In this document: piece after piece, positions 1 through 8,480 of the stretch
Layout of the letters: every line of letters starts with the position of its first letter
Position numbering within the stretch: position 1 is the first letter of the stretch
Source: Pseudomonas sp. MM211
Lineage (GTDB): Bacteria > Pseudomonadota > Gammaproteobacteria > Pseudomonadales > Pseudomonadaceae
NCBI RefSeq assembly: GCF_020386635.1
Contig: NZ_CP081942.1
Location: 2,170,001 to 2,234,000, forward strand
Direction: 5' to 3'
DNA: 64,000 nt
Translations under genes and position numbers: made by a program
The notes under the pieces: generated by a model
The model's database searches: none
What the model was told of the DNA's origin: nothing
Seen by the model: only the letters and a program-made list of their open reading frames with translations

Positions 1-453
1 GCAGGCGAGCATCGCGTATGCGGCTTCCGGGATCATCGGCATGTAGATGCACACGCGGTCGCCCTTCTTCACGCCGCGTTGTTTGAGCACGTTGGCCAGC
101 CGGCAGACCTGCTCGTGCAACTGCCGGTAGGTGATGCTGGCCGAGTCCTTGGGGTCGTCGCCTTCCCAGATCAGCGCTACCTGATCGCCACGCTTGGCCA
201 GGTGGCGGTCGATGCAATTGTGGCTAATGTTCAGCTGGCCGCCGGAAAACCAGCGAATGTCGCCCTTGCTCAGGCTGCCGCTGGAGACTTCGTCCCAGGG
301 CTTGAACCAGTCGAGAAAGGCCTTGGCCTGTTCGCCCCAGAACGTCTGGGAGTCGTCGACCGATTGGCGGTAGAGGCGCTGGTAGGCGGCGTCGTCGATG
401 TGGGCACGTTGGCGTGTTTCGTCGCTGACGGGGTGACGGCTGATCGTGAACAT
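1..453 (-). CDS. acsA: acetyl-CoA synthetase, N-terminal part (cut by window edge)
   Basis: The minus strand opens with ATG at 453 and stays open for 151 codons to the window edge. The product begins MFTISRHPVSDETRQ and continues with the substrate-facing N-terminal region of AMP-forming acetyl-CoA synthetases: AYQRLYRQSVDD, WDEVSSGSL, ISHNCIDRHL, ALIWEGDDP and RLANVLKQRGVKKGDRV. The family (about 650 residues) activates acetate to acetyl-CoA through acetyl-AMP in the cytoplasm; the catalytic core lies outside the window. The gene follows pgi on the same strand, but a 293-bp gap with a hairpin and a repeat element separates them, so it probably has its own promoter. It could be a propionyl-CoA synthetase relative, but the N-terminus fits Acs better. 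Confidence 0.9.
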   Translation of the reverse strand, partial: MFTISRHPVSDETRQRAHIDDAAYQRLYRQSVDDSQTFWGEQAKAFLDWFKPWDEVSSGSLSKGDIRWFSGGQLNISHNCIDRHLAKRGDQVALIWEGDDPKDSASITYRQLHEQVCRLANVLKQRGVKKGDRVCIYMPMIPEAAYAMLAC

Positions 454-490
454 GGCGGGATACCCTTGTTGTTATATGTCCGCAATGGGC

Positions 491-635
491 ACCTCTAAAA
501 ACTACCTGCGTTGCCATCGCGGCGTTAAAAACAGGCTCAAAATGCTCATTTACACCAGTAAAGTCGAGCGCGACCCCGGTCGCTTTTCGCCTGTTTTTGC
601 CTTGCGCTGACTGCCTCGCCGACGTTTTTAGAGGT
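491..635. repeat. 145-bp terminal-inverted-repeat element (copy A)
   Basis: The element is bounded by perfect 12-bp inverted arms, ACCTCTAAAAAC at 491-502 and GTTTTTAGAGGT at 624-635. It contains GCGGCGTTAAAAACAGGCTC at 519-538, which recurs exactly at 54076-54095. There is no coding capacity, so it resembles a non-autonomous miniature element. It sits in the acs promoter region, between acs and pgi. Confidence 0.7.
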
Positions 636-710
636 ATCCAATAGACACTAAGGGTAGCAGCCAAGTTTTATTGGTCGACTCGGACGAGCCTGGGAGTGAC
701 GCAAAGTGTT

Positions 711-740
711 GCGGGCGCTCGCCGATGAGCGAGCGCCCGC
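711..740. terminator. GC hairpin after pgi
   Basis: A perfect 12-bp stem (GCGGGCGCTCGC, 6-nt loop, complementary arm) lies just past the pgi stop codon on the minus strand. No U-run follows, so this is either a weak terminator or an mRNA 3'-end stabiliser. Confidence 0.5.
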
Positions 741-746
741 AATCCA

Positions 747-2411
747 TCAACCGCGATGGCGACCGCGGAAGTAGTTGATCAGCCCCTGGGTTGAACCGTC
801 CTCGGCGCTACTTGGCTCGCTGCCGACCATGCGCGAGTAGACGCCCTTGCCCAGCTCCTTGCCGAGTTCCACGCCCCACTGGTCGAAGGCGTTGATGCCC
901 CAGATGGCGCTCTGGGCGAACACCTTGTGCTCGTACAGGGCCACCAGCGCGCCTAAACGGCGGGGGCTGATGCGTTCGAGTACCAAAGTGTTGCTCGGCC
1001 GGTTGCCGGGGATCACCTTGTGCGGCGCCAGGCTCTGGATGTCGTCTTCGCTCAGGCCCTTGCTGCGCAGTTCGGCCTCAGCTTCTTCGCGGGATTTGCC
1101 GAGCATCAGGGCCTGGCTCTGCGACAGGCAGTTGGCGTAGAGCCACTGGTGGTGGTCGGCAACCGGGTTGTAACTGACCACCGGGACGATGAAGTCCGCG
1201 GGAATCAGCTGGGTGCCCTGATGCAGCAACTGGTGATAGGCGTGCTGGCCATTACAGCCCACGCCGCCCCAGATCACCGGCCCGGTCGAACCGCTGACCG
1301 GACTGCCGTCCTGGCGCACGCTCTTGCCGTTGGACTCCATGTCCAACTGCTGCAGGTGCCGGGTGATGTTGCGCAGGTAATGGTCGTACGGCAGGATCGC
1401 CTGGCTCTGGGCATCCCAGAAATTGCCGTACCAGATGCCCAGCAGCGCCAGCAGGATCGGCATGTTCTGCTCGAACGGCGCGGTCTTGAAGTGCATGTCC
1501 ATGCTGTAGGCGCCGGCCAGCAGCTCCTTGAAGTTGGACATGCCGATGGACAGGGCAATCGGCAGGCCGATGGCCGACCACAGTGAATAACGCCCGCCAA
1601 CCCAGTCCCACATCGGGAAGATGTTCTCTTCGCGGATGCCGAACGCCACCGCGGCTTCACGGTTGCTCGATACGGCGATGAAATGGCGATAGAGCTCGGC
1701 CTCCGACCCACCCTGAGCCAGGTACCAGCCGCGAGCGGCCTGGGCGTTCTTCAGGGTTTCCAGGGTGCCGAAGGACTTCGACGAAACGATGAACAGGGTG
1801 GTTTCGGCCTGCAGCTTGGCCGACAGCTCGTGGAATTCGCTGCCGTCGATATTGGCCAGGTAGTGGCAGCGCACGCCGCGCTGGGCGAAGGGCAGCAGGG
1901 CCTCGGAAACCAGCTGCGGGCCGAGGAACGAGCCGCCGATGCCGATGTTCACCACATCGGTGATGGGCTTTTCGGTGTAACCGCGCCACAGGCCGTTGTG
2001 GATGCGCCCGACCAGCTCGGTCATCTGCTGCAGTACCCGCTGCACGTGGGGCATCACGTCGACGCCGTCGACCAGCACCTTGTCGCCAAGCGGGCGGCGC
2101 AGTGCGGTGTGCAGCGCTGGGCGGCCTTCCGACGCATTGAGCTTCTCGCCGTCGAACATGGCGCGGATTGATTGCTCCAGGCCGGCTTCGCGCGCCAGCG
2201 CCATCAACAGCGCGATGGTCTCGTCACTGGCCAGGTTCTTCGAATAGTCGAGAAACAGGCCACAGCTGCTCAGGGAAAACTGCTCGAAACGTTGCGGGTT
2301 GCCAGCGAAGGCGTCGCGCATGCTGAAGTGCTGCATGGCCTGGCGATGCTGCTGCAGCGCCTGCCAAGTGGGGAGGGCGAGAACATCGAGCGGCTGTTGG
2401 TAATACGCCAT
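747..2411 (-). CDS. pgi: glucose-6-phosphate isomerase
   Basis: Cytoplasmic phosphoglucose isomerase interconverts glucose-6-phosphate and fructose-6-phosphate. In pseudomonads it serves mainly the cyclic Entner-Doudoroff and gluconeogenic flow. The 554-residue product has the usual length and family motifs: INNGL-type [25 protein letters not shown], the sugar-phosphate pocket [12 protein letters not shown], the signature [29 protein letters not shown], and the C-terminal [14 protein letters not shown] chose ATG 2411 over an ATG seven codons upstream because AAGGAAG lies 4-5 nt before it and homologous proteins begin near MAYYQQP. A terminator separates it from panC. Confidence 0.97.
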   Translation of the reverse strand: MAYYQQPLDVLALPTWQALQQHRQAMQHFSMRDAFAGNPQRFEQFSLSSCGLFLDYSKNLASDETIALLMALAREAGLEQSIRAMFDGEKLNASEGRPALHTALRRPLGDKVLVDGVDVMPHVQRVLQQMTELVGRIHNGLWRGYTEKPITDVVNIGIGGSFLGPQLVSEALLPFAQRGVRCHYLANIDGSEFHELSAKLQAETTLFIVSSKSFGTLETLKNAQAARGWYLAQGGSEAELYRHFIAVSSNREAAVAFGIREENIFPMWDWVGGRYSLWSAIGLPIALSIGMSNFKELLAGAYSMDMHFKTAPFEQNMPILLALLGIWYGNFWDAQSQAILPYDHYLRNITRHLQQLDMESNGKSVRQDGSPVSGSTGPVIWGGVGCNGQHAYHQLLHQGTQLIPADFIVPVVSYNPVADHHQWLYANCLSQSQALMLGKSREEAEAELRSKGLSEDDIQSLAPHKVIPGNRPSNTLVLERISPRRLGALVALYEHKVFAQSAIWGINAFDQWGVELGKELGKGVYSRMVGSEPSSAEDGSTQGLINYFRGRHRG

Positions 2412-2465
2412 GGGGCTTCCTTGTTGAGGCATTCGGTTGGCAGGCTTCAGCGATGATTACATACC

Positions 2466-2493
2466 AAAAAGCCCGGCTGATTGTCCGGGCTTT
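2466..2493 (-). terminator. rho-independent terminator of the panBC unit
   Basis: On the minus strand AAAGCCCGG, an 8-nt loop and CCGGGCTTTTT form a stem followed by a U-run, 40 nt after the panC stop. Confidence 0.85.
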
Positions 2494-2532
2494 CGAGTGT
2501 ATCCGGGTTTTCAGGCCCGGTGGAGGTGGCCG

Positions 2533-3393
2533 TCAGTAGCCCTGATCGAGGGTGAAACTCAGGTTGTCGATCAGCCGGGTGTTACCCAGATAGGCCGCTA
2601 CCAGTACCACCAACTCGCGATCGCCCGGGCTGAGTTGGCGCAGGCTCTGTGCTTCGCGCACTTCCAGGTAGTCGGCGCGCAGACCGGCGTCGGCATGCTG
2701 GCGCTGCGCCTGAGCAATCAGGGCCGGCAGGTCGCGTTCGCCAGCCTGGATGGCCTGGGCGATGTGCTGGAGCGAGCGGTAGAGAACGGTGGCGGTGTCG
2801 CGCTGCTCGTCGCTCAGGTAACCGTTGCGCGACGACAGGGCCAGGCCGCTCTCGGCGCGCACGGTGGGCTCGCCGATGATCTGGATCGGCATGTTGAGGT
2901 CGCGCACCATGGTGCGGATCACCGCCAACTGCTGGAAGTCCTTCTGACCAAACACCGCCAGATCGGGCTGCACCATGTTGAATAGTTTGGTGACCACGGT
3001 TGCGACGCCCTCGAAGTGACCAGGGCGGCTGGCCCCGCAAAGCCCCTCGGACACGCCCGGCACGCTGATGCGGGTCTGTTCACCCATGCCGCCTGGGTAA
3101 ATCTCCTCGACGTCCGGGTGGAACAGCAGATGACAGCCTGCGTCGACCAGGCGCTGCTGGTCGGCCTGGAGGGTGCGCGGGTACTTGTCGAGATCCTCGG
3201 AGGGGCCGAACTGCATCGGGTTGACGAAGATACTGGCGACCACGAAGTCGCTGCGTTGCGCGGCCTTTTCCACCAGTGCGGCGTGGCCGGCGTGCAGGTT
3301 ACCCATGGTCGGCACCAGGCCGATCTGCTTGCCTTCGGCACGGGCCTGAGCAACGGCAGCGCGCAGCTCGCGCACGGTCTTCACGGTGTTCAT
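2533..3393 (-). CDS. panC: pantoate--beta-alanine ligase (pantothenate synthetase)
   Basis: PanC condenses pantoate with beta-alanine, using ATP, to make pantothenate for CoA. The 286-residue protein shows the nucleotidyltransferase motif [10 protein letters not shown] at residues 28-37, [12 protein letters not shown] near 58-69, GQKDFQQL at 149-156 and the KMSKS-equivalent LSSRN at 186-190. Its ATG overlaps the panB stop by 4 bp, indicating translational coupling. panD, which as I recall follows panC in P. aeruginosa, is not present here: only 121 bp with a terminator lie between panC and pgi. Confidence 0.97.
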   Translation of the reverse strand: MNTVKTVRELRAAVAQARAEGKQIGLVPTMGNLHAGHAALVEKAAQRSDFVVASIFVNPMQFGPSEDLDKYPRTLQADQQRLVDAGCHLLFHPDVEEIYPGGMGEQTRISVPGVSEGLCGASRPGHFEGVATVVTKLFNMVQPDLAVFGQKDFQQLAVIRTMVRDLNMPIQIIGEPTVRAESGLALSSRNGYLSDEQRDTATVLYRSLQHIAQAIQAGERDLPALIAQAQRQHADAGLRADYLEVREAQSLRQLSPGDRELVVLVAAYLGNTRLIDNLSFTLDQGY

Positions 3394-4190
3394 GCGGAGA
3401 ATCCGTGTTCGGCGGCCGGGAAGCTGACAGCCTTGACCTCACTCACATAGGCGGCGAGGGCGTCCTGAATGCTGGCCTGGCCGGCCAGGAAGTTCTTCAC
3501 GAACTTGGGCACCCGGCCGCTCAGCGACAGGCCCAGCATGTCATGCAGCACCAGCACCTGGCCGTCGGTTTGCGGGCCGGCACCAATGCCGATCACCGGA
3601 ACCTTCACCGCGCGGCTGATTTCCCCAGCCAGTTCGCTCGGTACGCATTCGAGCAACAGCATGGCAGCGCCGGCCTGCTCCAGGGCGATGGCGTCGGCGA
3701 CCATCTGGCGGGCCTGGGCCTGTTCACGGCCCTGCACCTTGTAGCCACCGAGAATGTTCACTGCCTGAGGGGTCAGCCCCATGTGCGCGCACACCGGTAC
3801 ACCGCGCTCGGCCAGTCGAGTGATGGATTCGGCCAGCCAGGCAGTACCTTCGACCTTGATCATATGCGCACCCGCCTGCATCAGCAGGCCGGCATTGTGC
3901 AATGTCAGCTCGAGCGTGGCGTTGGCCATGAATGGCAGGTCGGCGACGATCAGCGCACCCTCGTTGCCGCGCTTCACGCTGGCGGTGTGATAGACCGTGT
4001 CGGCCATGCTTACCGGCAGGGTGCTGTCATGCCCCTGTAGCACCATGCCCAGCGAATCGCCAATCAGCAGCACTTCGACACCGGCTTTGCAGCAGGCGCT
4101 GGCAAAAGTGGCGTCGTAGCAGGTCAGCATGGTGATCTTCTCACCCTTCTGCTTGAGCGCTCGCAGGGTGGTCAGGGTTACATCAGGCAT
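3390..4190 (-). CDS. panB: 3-methyl-2-oxobutanoate hydroxymethyltransferase
   Basis: PanB transfers a hydroxymethyl group from methylene-THF to 2-oxoisovalerate, giving ketopantoate, the first committed step to pantothenate. The 266-residue protein carries the Mg-binding acidic residues of the family, D45 (LLIGDSLGM), D84 (VADLPFM) and E114 (IKVEGTAW), and the catalytic E181 (LLECVPSE). It is the first gene of a panB-panC pair and overlaps panC by 4 bp. The 233-bp gap up to folK probably contains its promoter. Confidence 0.97.
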   Translation of the reverse strand: MPDVTLTTLRALKQKGEKITMLTCYDATFASACCKAGVEVLLIGDSLGMVLQGHDSTLPVSMADTVYHTASVKRGNEGALIVADLPFMANATLELTLHNAGLLMQAGAHMIKVEGTAWLAESITRLAERGVPVCAHMGLTPQAVNILGGYKVQGREQAQARQMVADAIALEQAGAAMLLLECVPSELAGEISRAVKVPVIGIGAGPQTDGQVLVLHDMLGLSLSGRVPKFVKNFLAGQASIQDALAAYVSEVKAVSFPAAEHGFSA

Positions 4191-4423
4191 GAACGTATCC
4201 TCACTCGGAACCTGTGCGGGCCTGTTGGATGCAGGCTCTCGTGGAGCAGGTTCTTTCTGGCATTCAAGAGGCAGCAGGGCTGCCCCGATTCGGCCTGTTT
4301 AGCGGCCCTTTTTGCTCCGGCATGGGGCAATGGGTGGCTATAGTCCCGATGGCGAGGGGGCAAGTCAATCGAATGTGTTACCGCGCTGTTACGTCGTTAC
4401 CGCCAGCGGCAGAGCCAGCCGCT

Positions 4424-4903
4424 TCAGGGCGTCAGGCGTTCCAGGCCTTCGAAGGGGCAGGCCGCCAGTAGCGCGTCGAGGGAGCGACCATCAGGCAATT
4501 CCAGCCCCGCGGCGATTTCCGCGAGCGGGTAAAGGACGAAGGCGCGGGCGTGCATGTGGTAGTGCGGGACGCTCAACCGTGGCTCGTCGATCAGGCGGTC
4601 GCCGAACAGCAGGATATCCAGATCGAGCGTACGCGGGCCCCAGCGCTCGTGGCGCTCACGGCCCTGGCCCAGTTCGATGGCCTGCAGCGCATCGAGCAGC
4701 TGCAACGGCTGCAGATCGGTCTCCACGGCCGCGACGGCATTGGTATAACGCGGCTGGCCGGGCAGCAGCGAATCGCTGGCATAAAAGGAAGACACTGCCA
4801 CGACGTGGGTGCCTGGCAGTTGCTCGAGCGCGCTGAGCGCCTGGCGCAACTGCTCGGCCGGCTCGGCGAGGTTACTGCCCAGGCCAATGTGGACGCGTTC
4901 CAT
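4424..4903 (-). CDS. folK: HPPK, 6-hydroxymethyl-dihydropterin pyrophosphokinase
   Basis: FolK moves pyrophosphate from ATP to 6-hydroxymethyl-7,8-dihydropterin in folate synthesis. The 159-residue product begins MERVHIGLGSNL (the pterin/ATP loop), has SSFYASDSLLPGQPRYTNAV in the middle, and ends with the signature GPRTLDLDILLFGD at 89-102, including the metal-binding aspartates D94 and D96. It lies 2 bp after the pcnB stop, so the two are one transcription unit, as in other pseudomonads. Confidence 0.97.
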   Translation of the reverse strand: MERVHIGLGSNLAEPAEQLRQALSALEQLPGTHVVAVSSFYASDSLLPGQPRYTNAVAAVETDLQPLQLLDALQAIELGQGRERHERWGPRTLDLDILLFGDRLIDEPRLSVPHYHMHARAFVLYPLAEIAAGLELPDGRSLDALLAACPFEGLERLTP

Positions 4904-4905
4904 GC

Positions 4906-6300
4906 TTACTCGGCTGCGCCGCCCTGAGGGCTACGCTTGCGCTTGCTGCCGCCACTGCGGCGGCGCTTGCGGGGGGCGCCTGGTGCGTCGTCCTTGCTGG
5001 ACAGGTCGCGGATCATCACCCTGCGTTCGCTGTCGCTGGCGTCCTGGTAATCCGTCCACCAGTCGCCGAGGCCGCCGGTTTCCTCGCCCGCGCTCTCGCG
5101 CAGCAGCAGGAAGTCGTAACCGGCACGGAAACGTGGGTTTTCCAGCAGCAGATCGGCGCGCTTGCCGCTGCGCCGCGGCAGGCGCTCCTGCATGTCCCAG
5201 ATCTCGCGGATCGGCAGGGTGAAACGTTTCGGCACAGCGATGCGCTGGCACTGCTCGGTGATCAGTTCGTGAGCCGCTTCCTGCATGGCCGGAATGGCCG
5301 GCATGCCGCGCTCCTGGAGGCGAATCACCCGAGCCGGCAGCGCTGGCCAGAGCAGCGCCGCGAACAGGAAGGCGGGGGTGACCGGCTTGCCTTGGTGGAT
5401 GCGCAGATCGGTGTTGTCCAGGGCGTTGCGGATCAGCGTGTCGGTGTATTCCGGGTTCTGCCTCAGTGCCGCGGCGCTGGCCGGGAACAGTTGACCGAAC
5501 AGGCCGTAGTCCACCAACAGGTCATAGGTGTAGATGGCGTAGCCGCTGAGAAACAGCTTGAGCACTTCATCGAACAGGCGCGCCGCAGGAATGCCGCCCA
5601 GCAGAGGGGCCAGGTCATAGATGGGGTCGGCGCTGTGCTTCTCGATATCGAAGTCCAGCTTGGCGGCGAAGCGCACGGCACGCAGCATGCGTACCGGGTC
5701 TTCCTGATAACGCTGCGTCGGGTTGCCGATCAGCCGCACCAGGTTGTTGCGGATATCGTGCATGCCGTTGGCGTAATCGAGAATCCGCTCGGATACCGGA
5801 TCGTAGTACAGCGCATTGATGGTGAAGTCGCGGCGCTGGGCGTCGTCTTCCAGGGTGCCGTAGACGTTGTCACGCAGAATGCGGCCACTCTCGTTGCGCG
5901 AGGACTGATTGGTGTCCTCTTCTTCTTCACCTTGCGGGTGATTGGCGCGGAAGGTGGCGGTCTCGATGATCTCACGGCCGAAGTGCACGTGGACCAGCTT
6001 GAAGCGGCGACCGATTACCCGGGCATTGCGGAACTCGCCCCTGACCTGCTCGGGTGTGGCGCTGGTGGCGACGTCGAAGTCCTTGGGCTCGATACCCAGC
6101 AACAGATCGCGTACACAGCCACCGACCAGATAGGCCTCGTAGCCTGCGTTCTGCAGACGCTCGACCACGCTGATGGCGTAGCGGCTTATCTGCCCGCGCT
6201 GGATCGGGTGCTGGTTGTTGTTCAGCACGTGCGGCGTACTGTGAGGCTGGTGAGCGCGGCGCAGCGGCGAACGCAGGGACTTGAACAGCTTTTTCAGCAT
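4906..6300 (-). CDS. pcnB: poly(A) polymerase I
   Basis: PcnB adds poly(A) tails to RNA 3' ends and so marks RNAs for decay. From the ATG at 6300 the protein has 464 residues: a nucleotidyltransferase head with LVGGCVRDLLLG near 58-69 and the metal-binding KDFDVAT (D74, D76), the RRDFTINALYYD motif, the RNA-binding DPVRMLRAVRFAAKLDF segment, and a strongly basic C-terminal tail (KRRRSGGSKRKRS). A GTG at 6309 could add three residues; neither start has a clear ribosome-binding site, so the start is uncertain. It lies downstream of crcZ and upstream of folK. Confidence 0.95.
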   Translation of the reverse strand: MLKKLFKSLRSPLRRAHQPHSTPHVLNNNQHPIQRGQISRYAISVVERLQNAGYEAYLVGGCVRDLLLGIEPKDFDVATSATPEQVRGEFRNARVIGRRFKLVHVHFGREIIETATFRANHPQGEEEEDTNQSSRNESGRILRDNVYGTLEDDAQRRDFTINALYYDPVSERILDYANGMHDIRNNLVRLIGNPTQRYQEDPVRMLRAVRFAAKLDFDIEKHSADPIYDLAPLLGGIPAARLFDEVLKLFLSGYAIYTYDLLVDYGLFGQLFPASAAALRQNPEYTDTLIRNALDNTDLRIHQGKPVTPAFLFAALLWPALPARVIRLQERGMPAIPAMQEAAHELITEQCQRIAVPKRFTLPIREIWDMQERLPRRSGKRADLLLENPRFRAGYDFLLLRESAGEETGGLGDWWTDYQDASDSERRVMIRDLSSKDDAPGAPRKRRRSGGSKRKRSPQGGAAE

Positions 6301-6427
6301 GGAGGGCACTGTATGACGAAATGAATGGCCAGAATAATGTAAAGGCGCAGAAATAGCGCGGATTCTAGCATTGAGTCGCAGATGGGTGTAAGCGGGGAGG
6401 AGAAGGCAGGTCGGAGCGGAAGCTACT

Positions 6428-6788
6428 GGGGGAGCCGAAGCTCCCCCATAAAATGTTGCTATGCGTTTTTCTTGTTATGCGGGCTTGTTGTTTTTGTTTG
6501 ATCGCCCGTCCCGGAATCCAGCTGTCCGGAAAACCTCCCGTCATCGGGAGCAAGAGCAAACGGATTACTTTGGATGCTGACGCTACCTCGGGTCTTCGAC
6601 CCAACCAGAACCGGTGCTGTCTATCGACAGTTTTATTGTTCTCTATCTGGTTACAGGGCAAAACCCTATGAGGAAATCCTCTCCAAAAGAATCAGTTAGC
6701 TGCGTCTCCTGCCGTCTTGTTCTTATTGTGCTGGAGTCGTTTCGTCTTATTTTTATTGTCTTGGTCTTGCTTGTTATTGTTGTTGTGC
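6428..6788 (-). ncRNA. crcZ: CrcZ small RNA (Crc/Hfq antagonist)
   Basis: The cbrB-pcnB gap is where CrcZ lies in Pseudomonas. The minus strand starts GCACAACAACAATAACAAG, resembling the known CrcZ 5' end. It carries at least six A-rich, CA-type motifs of the kind bound by Hfq with Crc, near 6769-6784, 6745-6760, 6716-6729, 6628-6641, 6484-6498 and 6464-6476. A UUCG-capped hairpin (stem GGGGGAGC, 6428-6447) may mark the 3' end, although no U-run follows. CrcZ is known to titrate the Hfq-Crc complex and relieve carbon catabolite repression, and to be activated by CbrB with sigma54. About 360 nt fits the roughly 400 nt expected. Confidence 0.88.
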
Positions 6789-6798
6789 AAGAGATAAA

Positions 6799-6813
6799 GC
6801 ATTCCGCGTGCCA
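6799..6813 (-). promoter_or_regulatory. sigma54 (-24/-12) promoter of crcZ
   Basis: The minus strand reads TGGCACGCGGAATGC, with the invariant GG and GC separated by 10 nt. Counting from the -12 C predicts initiation at about 6787, exactly where the CrcZ-like sequence starts. Confidence 0.85.
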
Positions 6814-6871
6814 GTTTTTATTTTCTCTTTTAAAACAACGGCTTGATGGTTTTCGTGTTTTTTATGAGCAG

Positions 6872-6909
6872 AAAAAAGCCGGGATTCCGTTACCGTAAAC
6901 CCCGGCTTT
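6872..6909 (-). terminator. cbrB terminator
   Basis: On the minus strand GCCGGG and CCCGGC arms flank a 20-nt loop and are followed by TTTTTT, about 50 nt after the cbrB stop. It separates cbrB transcription from the crcZ promoter. The + strand form is less U-rich. Confidence 0.75.
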
Positions 6910-6937
6910 GTTACGTGCTTCACTCAGTGCGGTAACA
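6909..6937. promoter_or_regulatory. dyad TGTTAC-N17-GTAACA, candidate CbrB upstream activating site
   Basis: Perfect 6-bp inverted half-sites centred about 136 nt upstream of the predicted crcZ start, the usual distance for an NtrC-type activator. A further GTTAC at 6889-6893 lies nearby. CbrB control of crcZ is established; assigning this dyad to CbrB is inference. Confidence 0.6.
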
Positions 6938-6959
6938 GCCGCCCTAGAGCCCTCGCACA

Positions 6960-8384
6960 CTATTCGCTGGCGACACTCGATTTGCGTCGCGGGATGCCCA
7001 ATCGCTGACGGCGTTCCCACAGGCACTTGCGGCTGATGCCCAGCTTGCGGGCCAGCTCGGTCTCGGTCATGTGATCCTGGTGCTCGAGTACGAAATGCTG
7101 GAAGTAGTCCTCCAGCGACAGATCTTCACTGGGATCCTGACTGGTGGCGTTGACCGTCCCACTATGCGGCGGCAGGCCGATAAAAGCGTGGTCTTCCAGA
7201 TCTTCCAGCTCGACGTCGATGCCGAGCAGCTCGGCATTGATGACGCTGCCCTCGCAAAGGATCACCGAACGCTCGATGGCGTTCTCCAGCTCCCGCACGT
7301 TGCCCGGCCAGCTGTAATGATGGATCGCCTGCTCGGCGTCTGGGGCGAAACGCAGGTCGGTGCGACCCATGCGTGTGGATTGACGCAGGAGAAAGGCGCG
7401 GGCAATTTCCAGCACATCGCCGTCGCGCTCACGCAGTGGCGGCAATTTCAGCGCAATGACATGCAAGCGGTAGTAAAGGTCTTCGCGGAACTGGCCGATT
7501 TTCGACAGGGTTTTCAGGTCGCGGTGGGTCGCCGCGATCAGGCGTACATCGACTTTCTGCGACTGCACGGAGCCGACTCGGCGGATTTCACCTTCCTGCA
7601 GTACCCGCAGCAGGCGCGCCTGGGCTTCGAGGGGCAGCTCGCCGATTTCATCGAGAAACAGCGTGCCGCCGTCCGCCGCTTCCACCAGACCGGCGCGGCT
7701 CGCGCTGGCGCCGGTGAAGGCGCCCTTTTCATGGCCGAACAGTTCCGACTCGATCAGCGATTCCGGGATTGCCGCACAGTTGACCGAAATCATCGGTGCC
7801 TTGGCGCGCTTGGAGAGATTGTGCAGTGCACGTGCGACCAGTTCCTTGCCGGTGCCGGACTCGCCTTGCACCAGCACGTTGGAGTCGGTCGGGGCGACTT
7901 TGCGGATCTTGCTGTACAACTCCAGCATCGCAGGGCTGGCGCCAATGATGCCGATTTCGCCGTTGGCAGCCTTGTCGCTTTTTTCCGCTGCACGGGCTGC
8001 TGCGGGTGCATCGCCTGACTGGCTGCGCACCGCCTGACGGTCACGCAGGATGCGCGCCACGGCTTGCAACATTTCGTCATGGTCGAAGGGTTTGGCGATG
8101 TAATCCACCGCGCCCATTTTCATCGAGTCGACCGCCGAGCGCAGGCTGGCGTAGCTGGTCATGATCAGCACCGGCGCGCCCTGGGCGAGCTTGATCAGCT
8201 CGGTGCCCGGTGCACCAGGCAGGCGCAGGTCGCTGACCACCAGGTCGAACCCGGGGATATCGAAACGCTCCTGGGCTTCCTGTACTGAACCCGCCTCGCT
8301 GACTTGGTACTGGTTGCGTTCTAACAGGCGGCGCAGCGCAGAGCGGATAATGGTTTCGTCTTCGACGATCAGGATATGAGGCAT
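6960..8384 (-). CDS. cbrB: NtrC-family response regulator CbrB
   Basis: CbrB is the sigma54-dependent activator paired with CbrA, controlling carbon/nitrogen balance and crcZ. The 474 residues have three parts. The receiver domain (1-115) has D9/E10, phosphoacceptor D52 (VVSDLRLPG) and K98. The AAA+ domain has Walker A GESGTGKE at 174-181, the sigma54-contact loop GAFTGA at 221-226, Walker B near 241-248 and an arginine-finger region. The C-terminal Fis-type helix-turn-helix contains [22 protein letters not shown]. It is 96 bp downstream of cbrA and followed by its own terminator. Confidence 0.97.
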   Translation of the reverse strand: MPHILIVEDETIIRSALRRLLERNQYQVSEAGSVQEAQERFDIPGFDLVVSDLRLPGAPGTELIKLAQGAPVLIMTSYASLRSAVDSMKMGAVDYIAKPFDHDEMLQAVARILRDRQAVRSQSGDAPAAARAAEKSDKAANGEIGIIGASPAMLELYSKIRKVAPTDSNVLVQGESGTGKELVARALHNLSKRAKAPMISVNCAAIPESLIESELFGHEKGAFTGASASRAGLVEAADGGTLFLDEIGELPLEAQARLLRVLQEGEIRRVGSVQSQKVDVRLIAATHRDLKTLSKIGQFREDLYYRLHVIALKLPPLRERDGDVLEIARAFLLRQSTRMGRTDLRFAPDAEQAIHHYSWPGNVRELENAIERSVILCEGSVINAELLGIDVELEDLEDHAFIGLPPHSGTVNATSQDPSEDLSLEDYFQHFVLEHQDHMTETELARKLGISRKCLWERRQRLGIPRRKSSVASE

Positions 8385-8480
8385 TTAATCGAATTCTCTC
8401 GACGGTCTCGGAACCTGCTTCCACGGTGCCTGCAGCCAAGCCGGGCCACGCGCGTCGCCGGGAATGCGGTTCTTCGGTGT

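Noticed and set aside
4178..4363. 61-codon minus-strand frame upstream of panB
   Set aside because: His/Pro/Arg-rich, overlaps the panB start in another frame and has no convincing ribosome-binding site.
6454..6898. Short frames in the pcnB-cbrB gap
   Set aside because: They run across the CrcZ RNA and its promoter and give hydrophobic, non-family peptides; the RNA explains the sequence.
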